A program made the position numbers and the translations under genes. The notes under the pieces were generated by a model that had not been told where the DNA came from, made no database searches, and saw only the letters and a list, made by a program, of their open reading frames with translations. A DNA stretch of 64,000 bases, taken from assembly GCF_001314995.1 (NCBI RefSeq), contig NZ_CP012938.1, positions 6,324,001 through 6,388,000 on the forward strand, read 5' to 3'. Source of the stretch: Bacteroides ovatus (GTDB lineage: Bacteria > Bacteroidota > Bacteroidia > Bacteroidales > Bacteroidaceae). Positions within the stretch are counted from its first letter, which is position 1; each line of letters opens with the position of its first letter. Of the stretch, positions 9,068-16,600 are shown in pieces.

Positions 9068-10246
9068 ATGAAGAAAAACATTTTTGCTATCTGTGTGGTA
9101 GCAGTAGGATGTACGGCGCTGACCGCTCAAACCAAAGATACACAAACGTTGGTTCCGCTTACGGAACGGGTAAACGTGCAGGCGGATTCGGCACGCGTCA
9201 ATCAAATTATAGACGATTGCTGGGTAGCAGTAGGGACTAAAAAGCCTCATGCAATTCAACGCGACTTCACACGTATGTTCAACGGTAAGCCTTCCTATCG
9301 TTTTGAATTGAAGGAAGATGATAACACCCTGTCAGGATATGCCAAAGGGGAGACAAAAGGACGTGCGGAATTTTCTTATTGTTATGCAACTTCCGATGAT
9401 TTCAAAGGCCTGCCTGCCGATGTTTATCAGAAAGCGCAGATTACTAAAACCGTATATCATCATGGGAAAGGTATTTGTCCGCAAGGAGCTTCCCGCGACT
9501 ATGAGTTTTCCGTATATATTCCTTCTTCATTGGGTAGCGATGTCTCGACAATTTTTGCCCAATGGCATGGGATGCCGGATCGTACATTGGTACAAACTCC
9601 ACAGGGCGAAGTGAAGAAACTGACGATTGACGAGTTCGTTGAACTGGAAAAGACTACAATCTTTAAAAAGAATGAAGGGCACGAGAAAGTAGCCAAGCTG
9701 GATAAACAAGGTAATCCGGTGAAGGACAAACAAGGAAATCCTGTATATCAGGCCGGAAAGGCCAACGGATGGCTCGTGGAACAAGGAGGCTATCCTCCAT
9801 TGGCGTTCGGGTTCTCCGGTGGATGGTTCTATATCAAAGCAAATTCCGACCGTAAGTGGCTGACTGATAAAGACGACCGTTGCAACGCAAATCCCGAAAA
9901 AACACCGATCATGAAACCTGTAACATCAGACTATAAAGCATCGACCATTGCTTACAAAATGCCTTATGCCGATTTTCCGAAAGACTGCTGGATTACATTC
10001 CGCATTCATATCGACTGGACAATCTATGGCAAAGAGGCGGAAACGATTGTAAAACCGGGTATGCTCGATGTGCAGATGGACTATCAGGAAAAGGGGAAAA
10101 AGGTTAGTAAACACATTGTAGACAATGAAAAAATCATGATTGGACGTAACGACGATGATGGTTATTACTTTAAGTTCGGTATCTACCGTGTAGGTAATAG
10201 CACGAAGCCGGTATGTTACAATCTGGCAAACTATTCAGAGAGGTAA
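9068..10246 (+). CDS. heparin lyase I (polysaccharide lyase family 13)
   Basis: Cleaves heparin and highly sulfated heparan sulfate by beta-elimination, probably in the periplasm or at the cell surface after removal of the signal peptide (cleavage near ALTAQT, residue 20). The 392-aa product looks nearly identical in style to the structurally characterised B. thetaiotaomicron heparin lyase I. Its catalytic His (QWHGMPDR, H167), Lys and Tyr (YYFKFGIYR, K369 and Y373) are all offset by exactly 16 from the published H151, K353 and Y357. A repeated KQGNPVKDKQGNPVY segment lies near residue 215. It stands apart from any other glycosaminoglycan gene in this window and ends at a strong terminator. 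Confidence 0.95.
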   Translation: MKKNIFAICVVAVGCTALTAQTKDTQTLVPLTERVNVQADSARVNQIIDDCWVAVGTKKPHAIQRDFTRMFNGKPSYRFELKEDDNTLSGYAKGETKGRAEFSYCYATSDDFKGLPADVYQKAQITKTVYHHGKGICPQGASRDYEFSVYIPSSLGSDVSTIFAQWHGMPDRTLVQTPQGEVKKLTIDEFVELEKTTIFKKNEGHEKVAKLDKQGNPVKDKQGNPVYQAGKANGWLVEQGGYPPLAFGFSGGWFYIKANSDRKWLTDKDDRCNANPEKTPIMKPVTSDYKASTIAYKMPYADFPKDCWITFRIHIDWTIYGKEAETIVKPGMLDVQMDYQEKGKKVSKHIVDNEKIMIGRNDDDGYYFKFGIYRVGNSTKPVCYNLANYSER

Positions 10247-10271
10247 TTAGTCAGAAGGTAGAAAGAGAGTG

Positions 10272-10312
10272 ATATCCGGATGTCCTTTTGTGAGCATCCG
10301 GATATTTCTTTT
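10272..10312. terminator. Rho-independent terminator after heparin lyase
   Basis: ATATCCGGATG (10272-10282) pairs perfectly with CATCCGGATAT (10295-10305), followed by TTCTTTTATTCTT. It serves the heparin lyase gene and may also stop the converging DUF4373 gene. Confidence 0.85.
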
Positions 10313-10352
10313 ATTCTTCCCGTTTCGGGCATACTCTAATCGGCCTGTTTCT

Positions 10353-11129
10353 TCATCGCTTGTTCGTCAGCGCGGCAATGATATACTTCCCCGGCGCGCC
10401 GATCTTGCTCCAGCTGGTACTGGAAAACAGTCTCCATACCTGCGTGCCCTTTCTGCCGTAATCCGAGAGCCGTAGAATCGTCTGCTTCTCCTCCGGACTA
10501 GTCACTTTGTAGCGGTCCAGACTTTCAATCAGCCCGTTGATATTATGAGTAGCCTGATTGTATGCGTACCCCGGAATTTCAAACGAAGCATCGTGTTTAT
10601 CTTCTTCTTCAGAATATAGTTTAGTTTGGTTTAGTTTAGTTTGTCGAAAAATGTCATCATTTTCCGGACTCACCTTCACTTGAGTCTGCAAAATGTCTAC
10701 ATTTTCTTTGTTCAACCCGCCTTTTTGTCTACCATTTTTTTCTTTGGGTGCTAATAAATAAGGTAACTGGGAGTAATCAATTTTTCTCCGTACCGTAGCT
10801 TCCATCCAAACTTTCTGAATCTGTTCCGAAGTCAACACTCCGTATTGGTCGTACGTCTCTTTATGGAAAAATTCCTTTTCCAGCAGTAACTCCACAATCT
10901 TTTCTATCATATCCTCCTTAATGCCTTCTCCTATTTTGCGTGCAAAAATCAGATTCTGTTCTTTTCCCCAAGAAATATAGTATCCTTCCTTGTAGATTTT
11001 ACACAGTAATCTCAAGACGATATAAGAAGCTAATATTCCAAATTTGGCTTCTACTAATTCCATGACTTCTTCTTCGAAAAAGTTTGCAGATATAGGGAAA
11101 TAGGGTATCCCTTTATTAATCATACTCAT
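10353..11129 (-). CDS. DUF4373 (Lin1244/Lin1753 N-terminal) protein
   Basis: 258 aa. Residues 5-110 match the Lin1244/Lin1753 N-terminal type seen in phage- and mobile-element-associated proteins (PYFPISANFFEEEVMELVEAKFG, then VLRLLCKIYKEGYYISWG). Such domains are winged-helix-like and are often found in replication-initiator or DnaD-like contexts. The middle is Gln/Asn/Asp-rich (KLNQTKLYSEEEDKHD), and the C-terminal ~60 residues form a conserved helical tail (SLDRYKVTSPEEKQTILRLSD). It is followed at 22 nt by the next minus-strand gene upstream, so the two are likely one transcript. Genes of this kind commonly sit just before Bacteroides capsule loci; the function is unknown. Confidence 0.75.
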   Translation of the reverse strand: MSMINKGIPYFPISANFFEEEVMELVEAKFGILASYIVLRLLCKIYKEGYYISWGKEQNLIFARKIGEGIKEDMIEKIVELLLEKEFFHKETYDQYGVLTSEQIQKVWMEATVRRKIDYSQLPYLLAPKEKNGRQKGGLNKENVDILQTQVKVSPENDDIFRQTKLNQTKLYSEEEDKHDASFEIPGYAYNQATHNINGLIESLDRYKVTSPEEKQTILRLSDYGRKGTQVWRLFSSTSWSKIGAPGKYIIAALTNKR

Positions 11130-11151
11130 CGTTCAAATTCTTTTATTAACG

Positions 11152-11496
11152 TTACACAATCGCTTTCCATTCGAGCAGGTTCCCGATCATAAATCTTCTC
11201 CATGCATGCTGTTCCGTACTCCAGTAGACAACTGATTCTTGTCTTGCCGTGCTTTTATACTCCCGATAAAAGAATTTTTCATATCCTACCAATGTGCCTT
11301 TTTCCATGCAGAAGGTACCATCCTGTTTATAAAAAGCGATCATGGCATTTCCATACTGCATACGTTCTATCAAGTCTATGCACCTTTGTGCTATTCTTTC
11401 CGCACGTTTTTCTGAAAATCCTTTTTCGGATACGATACGTCTTTTCCATACTAACTTGCAAGAAACGGTCTTGTTTCTGTTGAATTTTATTTTCAT
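11152..11496 (-). CDS. small protein with WYL_2/DUF2693-like beta-barrel
   Basis: 114 aa, very basic N-terminus (MKIKFNRNKTVSCKLVWKRR), a helix rich in Arg/Ala (EKRAERIAQRCIDLIERM), then a C-terminal stretch (GTLVGYEKFFYREYKS...VVYWSTEQHAWRRFMIGN) that resembles the WYL_2 (DUF2693) Sm-like fold found in mobile-element proteins of Bacteroidetes. Nucleic-acid binding is a reasonable inference but is not shown. It is transcribed with the DUF4373 gene, and the repeat cluster at 11555-11634 lies immediately upstream. Confidence 0.6.
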   Translation of the reverse strand: MKIKFNRNKTVSCKLVWKRRIVSEKGFSEKRAERIAQRCIDLIERMQYGNAMIAFYKQDGTFCMEKGTLVGYEKFFYREYKSTARQESVVYWSTEQHAWRRFMIGNLLEWKAIV

Positions 11497-11554
11497 TGAA
11501 AAAATAATTAAAATTAAAAATACATGTTTAGTGAAGTGAGAATAATCCCTTAAA

Positions 11555-11634
11555 GATAGTGACGCTATGTTGTCAGTATAGTGACGCTATCCTCCTTTTA
11601 TAGTGACGCCATCCCGACAGGATAGCGTCACTAT
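11555..11634. repeat. four-copy ATAGTGACG(C/CC)TAT repeat cluster (iteron- or operator-like)
   Basis: ATAGTGACGCTAT occurs at 11556-11568 and 11578-11590, as ATAGTGACGCCAT at 11600-11612, and inverted as ATAGCGTCACTAT at 11622-11634. The starts are exactly 22 bp apart throughout. Each unit also has ATAG/CTAT ends that form a short dyad, and copies 3 and 4 form a perfect-arm hairpin except for one base. The regular two-turn phasing suggests a cooperative protein-binding site or iteron; it lies 60-140 bp upstream of the minus-strand gene pair. Confidence 0.85.
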
Positions 11635-11720
11635 TTTTCCGGGAACTGATTCTCTGTTTTTAGCCGGTTGAAAACGGCGTCAAAAGTATAGCTTGCATTT
11701 CATCCGCACAATTATTTTTG

Positions 11721-12122
11721 TCAATACTTGTTTATGGTCCTTTCTTTGGCCTGTCTTTCTTCCTCTTCCAACCGCTCTCTTCTGGCTCTTCTGATGACGC
11801 ATAATTCAGTCTCTATACTGCTGACTTCCATAAGTTTATACCCACCGTGTTTGGGTATGTATAAAATTTCTTTCTCATGGATATGCTCCGCCAGATCCTT
11901 GAGCTTCCTGGAGTAGTGGATATGAGCTTCCCCTTCTTCAAACTTCTGCAGGTATACCGTGAGAAAAGCGGTTGCATCTCCGGTGAGCCCGCCCCTTTTT
12001 TCCAGTTCATCTCTACTGATGATTTCCCCTCTCTGATGTTCCCTCTCATTCTTTTTGGGGTTTTGAACGTTGTTCTTTGCTTGTGTTTTAGATTCTCCGT
12101 GAGTTGTCTTTTTGTTAGCCAT
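11721..12122 (-). CDS. hypothetical charged protein
   Basis: 133 aa, not recognised. The N-terminal 35 residues are Lys/Asn/Gln-rich and probably disordered. A central segment (GDATAFLTVYLQKFEEGEAHIHYSRKLKDLAEHIHEKEILYIPKHGGYKLMEV) looks like a small folded domain, and the C-terminus is a highly charged Arg/Glu helix. It lies divergently from the recombinase gene at 12251 and codirectionally with the two genes to its left, but the repeat cluster separates them. A position just before a capsule locus is typical for this kind of gene. Confidence 0.6.
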   Translation of the reverse strand: MANKKTTHGESKTQAKNNVQNPKKNEREHQRGEIISRDELEKRGGLTGDATAFLTVYLQKFEEGEAHIHYSRKLKDLAEHIHEKEILYIPKHGGYKLMEVSSIETELCVIRRARRERLEEEERQAKERTINKY

Positions 12123-12250
12123 GATTTGCTAATTTTTTAAGAGGTTAATAAAACTAAAAAATAATAGCGCATTTGGTTAGTGTGCGCCAAGTCTGCCAAA
12201 AGATTTGTTTTTTTGTCGCCTGCCAAATGGTATAATATATAAAATAACTA

Positions 12251-13225
12251 GTGATGCAAATGATGAACAGAAATGGATTTAGCCGGTGTGGTGAATTCTA
12301 CATCGGTCGTTTGCGGAAGGAGGGACGGCATTCTACGGCGCATGTCTACAAGAATGCCCTCTTCTCTTTCAGCAAATTCTGCGGCACGTCCAATGTGTCG
12401 TTCAGACAGGTCACCCGTGAACGTTTACGACGTTACGGTCAGTATCTTTATGAGTATGGCTTGAAGCCCAACACGATTTCTACGTATATGCGTATGCTTC
12501 GTAGTATTTACAACCGGGGAGTGGAAGCGGGTAGTGCGCCTTATGTTCCGCGACTTTTTCATGATGTCTATACAGGTGTGGACGTCCGCCAGAAAAAGGC
12601 TTTGCCTGCTGCAGAATTGCATAAGCTTCTGTATGAAGATCCCCAATCGGAACGCTTACGCCGTACACAGGCTATTGCCGCCCTGATGTTCCAGTTTTGT
12701 GGAATGTCATTCGCGGATTTAGCCCACCTGGAGAAATCTGCACTCAATCAGAATGTGTTGCGGTATAATCGCATTAAGACCAAAACCCCGATGAGCGTGG
12801 AAGTGCTGAATACAGCAAAAGACATGATAAACCAGCTCCGCAGCAAGGAGAATTCTCACCCCGATTGTCCGGATTATCTGTTTGACATTCTTCGTGGGGA
12901 TAAGAAGCGGACGGATGAAAGAGGTTATCGGGAATATCAGTCCGCTCTCCGCCGATTTAATAATAGCCTGAAGGACTTGGCAAGAGCCTTGCATTTGCAA
13001 TCTCCCGTCACTTCTTACACGCTTCGCCATTCCTGGGCAACGACCGCGAAGTACCGGGGAGTCTCCATTGAAATGATTAGTGAATCATTGGGGCACAAAT
13101 CTATAAAAACGACACAAATCTACTTGAAAGGCTTTGGACTTACAGAACGTACGGAGGTAAATAAAGGGAATTTATCTTACGTTAGAAACTGTTGTGTAGG
13201 CAGTGTAAAAACTGTAAAGTGTTAA
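12251..13225 (+). CDS. tyrosine recombinase of the capsule-locus invertase type
   Basis: 324 aa (start at 12251, 12260 or 12263). An N-terminal SAM-like core-binding domain (about 15-105) precedes a catalytic domain (about 115-300) with RHSWAT (R259, H260), LGH (H282) and the nucleophile in TTQIYLKG (Y291). The first catalytic Arg, normally in an RGMSF-type motif, is Cys here (FQFCGMSFADL, C150). The gene ends 23 bp before the left inverted repeat of the invertible promoter. By analogy with B. fragilis capsule invertases and with local recombinases of B. thetaiotaomicron capsule loci, it probably flips that segment; activity despite the missing Arg is unproven. Confidence 0.88.
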   Translation: MMQMMNRNGFSRCGEFYIGRLRKEGRHSTAHVYKNALFSFSKFCGTSNVSFRQVTRERLRRYGQYLYEYGLKPNTISTYMRMLRSIYNRGVEAGSAPYVPRLFHDVYTGVDVRQKKALPAAELHKLLYEDPQSERLRRTQAIAALMFQFCGMSFADLAHLEKSALNQNVLRYNRIKTKTPMSVEVLNTAKDMINQLRSKENSHPDCPDYLFDILRGDKKRTDERGYREYQSALRRFNNSLKDLARALHLQSPVTSYTLRHSWATTAKYRGVSIEMISESLGHKSIKTTQIYLKGFGLTERTEVNKGNLSYVRNCCVGSVKTVKC

Positions 13226-13247
13226 TAATCAGAATTAAACTATGTGT

Positions 13248-13537
13248 GTTACTTCTTAGGTAACGGAATTAAATTTGACGCAAAGATAGACAAAAACACA
13301 AATAGAAAACAAATATTCCTCCACTTTTTTTCGTTTTATCTGAAACATAAGGCAAAAAACTATCCGAACATGAAATAATCTTATTTTCATGCTCTATACT
13401 TTTTATAGCCTGCTCTCTTGGTTTTTCCCGTTGAGTATTAGGCCTTTCCAAATTTTACGCCTTTGTCATGTGTGTGATTTCTATTTTCATCGTAGTGTAC
13501 GTTTCGTGTATGTATTATCCGTTACCTAAGAAGTAAC
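13248..13537. promoter_or_regulatory. 290-bp invertible promoter segment, apparently in OFF orientation
   Basis: GTTACTTCTTAGGTAACGGA at 13248-13267 is repeated as its exact reverse complement at 13518-13537 (20/20). Each repeat itself contains a GTTAC/GTAAC dyad, as expected of a recombinase site. The 335-nt gap between recombinase and upxY holds no convincing gene. The only consensus promoter inside the segment (13281-13313) points left, away from the capsule operon; inversion would place it near the right repeat reading into upxY. Confidence 0.88.
13281..13313 (-). promoter_or_regulatory. capsule promoter, currently facing away from upxY
   Basis: On the minus strand the sequence reads TTTG (13310-13313), 21 nt, TATCTTTG (13281-13288), a full match to the Bacteroides TTTG-N19-21-TAnnTTTG consensus. 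I found no comparable promoter on the plus strand between the two inverted repeats. Confidence 0.85.
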
Positions 13538-13560
13538 GGAAGAACATGGGGTAAAAAAAT

Positions 13561-14142
13561 ATGATTTTAACGAAACCGAAATCAGTAAATGCCGGGCCTA
13601 TTAGTGGGACAGGGGAAGGCGTAGCACACTCAAAACGCTGGTATGTAGCACTCGTTCGAATGCATCACGAGAAGAAAGTAGCGGAGCGTTTAGGGAAAAT
13701 GGGAATCGAAAATTTTGTTCCTGTCCAGCAGGAAATTCATCAGTGGAGTGACCGACGTAAGGTGGTTGAGTCTGTTCTTCTTCCAATGATGGTTTTTGTA
13801 CATGCTGATCCGAAGGAACGCAAAGAAGTTCTAAGTTTTTCTACAGTCAGCCGTTATATGGTGATGCGTGGTGAGAGTTCTCCGGCGGTAATTCCAGATG
13901 AGCAGATGGCCCGTTTCCGTTTCATGCTCGACTATTCAGAAGAAGCTATTTGTATGAACAGTTCTCCTTTGGCACGTGGTGAGAAAGTCCGTGTTGTGAA
14001 AGGCCCTTTGTCTGGTCTTGTAGGCGAACTGGTCAATGTTGATGGTAAAAGTAAGATTGCCGTTCGTTTAAATATGCTTGGCTGTGCCTGTGTGGATATG
14101 CCTATTGGGTATGTAGAATCGGCAGACGTTCATGTAGGCTAA
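13561..14142 (+). CDS. UpxY-family capsule-specific transcription antiterminator (NusG-like)
   Basis: 193 aa. The NusG N-terminal domain spans about 25-135 (KRWYVALVRMHHEKKVAERL, then LLPMMVFVHADPKERKE) and the C-terminal KOW motif is VKGPLSGLVGELVNVDGKSKIAVRLNM (about 147-175). As the first gene after the invertible promoter it should load on RNA polymerase in its own leader and allow full-length transcription of the 27-kb operon. B. fragilis loci usually pair upxY with upxZ; here no upxZ follows, and the export gene begins 22 nt after the stop. Whether a UpxZ is encoded elsewhere cannot be told from this window. Confidence 0.93.
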   Translation: MILTKPKSVNAGPISGTGEGVAHSKRWYVALVRMHHEKKVAERLGKMGIENFVPVQQEIHQWSDRRKVVESVLLPMMVFVHADPKERKEVLSFSTVSRYMVMRGESSPAVIPDEQMARFRFMLDYSEEAICMNSSPLARGEKVRVVKGPLSGLVGELVNVDGKSKIAVRLNMLGCACVDMPIGYVESADVHVG

Positions 14143-14164
14143 TTTTTCTAATTTGAATTGATCG

Positions 14165-16579
14165 ATGAAAATACAAACGCTTTTTCGGACTCTTCTTCTA
14201 TTTTTGTTGCTGGGAGTTTTTTCTCCCTTAATGGCTCAATCCATGAGTGACTCCCAGGTACTTGAATATGTCAAGGATGGTATCAAGCAAGGGAAAGAAC
14301 AAAAACAACTTGCCTCTGAACTGGCACGCAAAGGTGTGACCAAAGAACAGGCTATGCGTGTAAAGCAGCTCTATGAGCAACAGAATAATGTAAATGCTTC
14401 CAATGCTACTGGTACTGACGTCAACGAATCACGCCTTCGTGAGGAAATGAAAGAAAACACTTCGGATATGTTGGAAGACCACCCGAGTACTCAAGACCTT
14501 GCACGTGGTAATCAGGTTTTCGGAAGAAACATTTTCAATACCCGCAATCTGACTTTTGAACCTAGTGTCAATCTTGCCACTCCTTCGAACTATCGTCTCG
14601 GTCCGGGTGACGAAGTGATAATCGACATTTGGGGAGCCAGCCAAAATACCATTCGCCAACAGATTTCTCCTGACGGTACCATCAATATTCAGAAAATAGG
14701 TCCCGTCAATCTGAACGGACTGACTATTTCGGAAGCTAACGACTATCTCAAGAAAACATTAAATAAAATATATAATGGTCTTAATAATACGAATGACCCC
14801 ACTTCAGATATCCGTCTGACGCTTGGTAACATACGTACGATTCAGATCAATGTAATGGGTGAAGTAGTCCAGCCGGGTACTTACTCTCTATCATCCTTTT
14901 CTACTGTATTCCATGCACTTTATCGTGCCGGTGGAGTCAGTGACATAGGAAGCCTTCGCAATGTCCAGCTGGTACGTAACGGCAAAAATATCGCCACGAT
15001 CGATGTCTACCAATTTATCATGAAAGGAAACATTCAGGATGACATCCGGCTTCAGGAAGGGGATGTAGTAATAGTCCCCGCCTATGACGTATTGGTTAAG
15101 ATCGACGGAAAAGTGAAACGCCCAATGCGTTTCGAAATGAAAAAGGATGAAAGCCTATCCACTCTTATCAGCTATGCCGGTGGCTTTGAAGCTGACGCCT
15201 ATACCCGTTCCTTACGTGTCGTACGCCAGAATGGACAGGAATATGAAGTAAACACAGTCAAAGACCTTGACTATAGTGTCTATAAAATGCGAAACGGTGA
15301 TGTTGTGACCGCCGAAGCCATCCTTAACCGCTTCATCAACAAACTTGAAATCCGTGGAGCCGTTTATCGTCCCGGCATCTACCAGTTGAATGGAAAACTG
15401 AATACAGTCCGTGAACTGGTAAACGAAGCTCAAGGCCTGACCGGTGATGCCTTCTTGAACCGTGCCGTTCTCTACCGCCAGCGTGAGGACTTGACTACCG
15501 AAGTTGTTCCAGTAGACATTAAAGCTATCATGGACGGTACTTCCCAAAACATCATCCTGATGAAAAACGATATCCTTTATATTCCTAGTATTCATGACCT
15601 GGAAGACAGAGGCAACGTCGTAATCCATGGTGAAGTAGCCAAACCTGATTCTTATCCTTATGCGGATAACATGACCCTTGAAGACTTGATCATTCAAGCA
15701 GGTGGATTGCGTGAAGCCGCTTCTGTAGTCCGTGTAGATGTATCCCGTAGGATTAAGAATCCTCGTAGTACAGTGGATAACGATACTATCGGTCAGATAT
15801 ATACATTCTCCCTAAAAGAAGGTTTTATTGTAGATGGAACTCCCGGCTTTGTCCTTCAACCTTATGATGAAGTTTATGTACGTCGTAGTCCGGGTTATCA
15901 GGCTCAACAGAATGTGGTTGTTGAAGGTGAAATTCTGTTCGGAGGCTCTTATGCAATGACCAGTCGTGAAGAACGTCTTTCGGACTTAATCAATAAAGCG
16001 GGAGGTGCAACGAATTATGCCTACTTACGTGGTGCCAAATTGACTCGTGTGGCCAATGCAAGTGAAAAGAAACGCATGGGTGATGTGATCCGCTTGATGA
16101 GCAGACAGTTGGGTGAAGCTATGATGGACTCTTTAGGAGTTCGTGTGGAAAATACCTTTAGTGTTGGTATTGACTTGGAGAAAGCATTAGCTAATCCTGG
16201 TAGTACAGCAAATATTGTCTTGCGTGAAGGTGATGTGATTTCTATCCCGAAAAACAATAATACGGTTACAATTAATGGTGCCGTAATGGTTCCGAATACA
16301 GTTTCTTATATAAAGGGTGAAGATATAGATTATTACCTGAATCAGGCAGGTGGTTATTCTGAAAACGCGAAGAAGAGTAAGAAATTTATCGTATACATGA
16401 ATGGGCAGGTTACTAAGGTGAAGGGTAGTGGTAAGAAACAGATCGAACCGGGTTGTGAGATAATTGTGCCTAGTAAAGTTAAGAAACGTACTAATATGGG
16501 TAATATCTTAGGTTATGCTACTACATTCAGTACTTTGGGAATGATGGTTGCTTCTATTGCTAATCTGATTAAGAAATAA
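14165..16579 (+). CDS. polysaccharide export outer-membrane protein (Wza-like, SLBB repeats)
   Basis: 804 aa, signal peptide (1-25, ending PLMAQS). A helical ~110-residue N-terminal extension (DSQVLEYVKDGIKQGKEQKQL) is followed by the poly_export domain (about 145-240, YRLGPGDEVIIDIWG) and then repeated SLBB domains (IQINVMGEVVQPGTYSL, IRGAVYRPGIYQL, VVIHGEVAKPDSYPY, VVVEGEILFGGSYAM, VTINGAVMVPNTVSY). A hydrophobic stretch near the C-terminus (GYATTFSTLGMMVASIANLI) ends the protein. Large multi-SLBB Wza homologues of this size are usual in Bacteroides. Forms the outer-membrane exit channel with the Wzz-like protein encoded 21 nt downstream. Confidence 0.93.
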   Translation: MKIQTLFRTLLLFLLLGVFSPLMAQSMSDSQVLEYVKDGIKQGKEQKQLASELARKGVTKEQAMRVKQLYEQQNNVNASNATGTDVNESRLREEMKENTSDMLEDHPSTQDLARGNQVFGRNIFNTRNLTFEPSVNLATPSNYRLGPGDEVIIDIWGASQNTIRQQISPDGTINIQKIGPVNLNGLTISEANDYLKKTLNKIYNGLNNTNDPTSDIRLTLGNIRTIQINVMGEVVQPGTYSLSSFSTVFHALYRAGGVSDIGSLRNVQLVRNGKNIATIDVYQFIMKGNIQDDIRLQEGDVVIVPAYDVLVKIDGKVKRPMRFEMKKDESLSTLISYAGGFEADAYTRSLRVVRQNGQEYEVNTVKDLDYSVYKMRNGDVVTAEAILNRFINKLEIRGAVYRPGIYQLNGKLNTVRELVNEAQGLTGDAFLNRAVLYRQREDLTTEVVPVDIKAIMDGTSQNIILMKNDILYIPSIHDLEDRGNVVIHGEVAKPDSYPYADNMTLEDLIIQAGGLREAASVVRVDVSRRIKNPRSTVDNDTIGQIYTFSLKEGFIVDGTPGFVLQPYDEVYVRRSPGYQAQQNVVVEGEILFGGSYAMTSREERLSDLINKAGGATNYAYLRGAKLTRVANASEKKRMGDVIRLMSRQLGEAMMDSLGVRVENTFSVGIDLEKALANPGSTANIVLREGDVISIPKNNNTVTINGAVMVPNTVSYIKGEDIDYYLNQAGGYSENAKKSKKFIVYMNGQVTKVKGSGKKQIEPGCEIIVPSKVKKRTNMGNILGYATTFSTLGMMVASIANLIKK

Positions 16580-16600
16580 AAGATAACAGTTTATACCACT

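Noticed and set aside
10269..10475. 68-codon plus-strand ORF after heparin lyase
   Set aside because: It begins inside the terminator and is antisense to the DUF4373 gene.
11555..11634. Possible CRISPR array
   Set aside because: Repeats are only 13 bp, the spacers 9 bp, one copy is inverted, and no cas genes are present.
13269..13451. 60-codon minus-strand ORF inside the invertible segment
   Set aside because: It overlaps the promoter and the AT-rich spacer and has no recognisable protein character; inversion would change its context.
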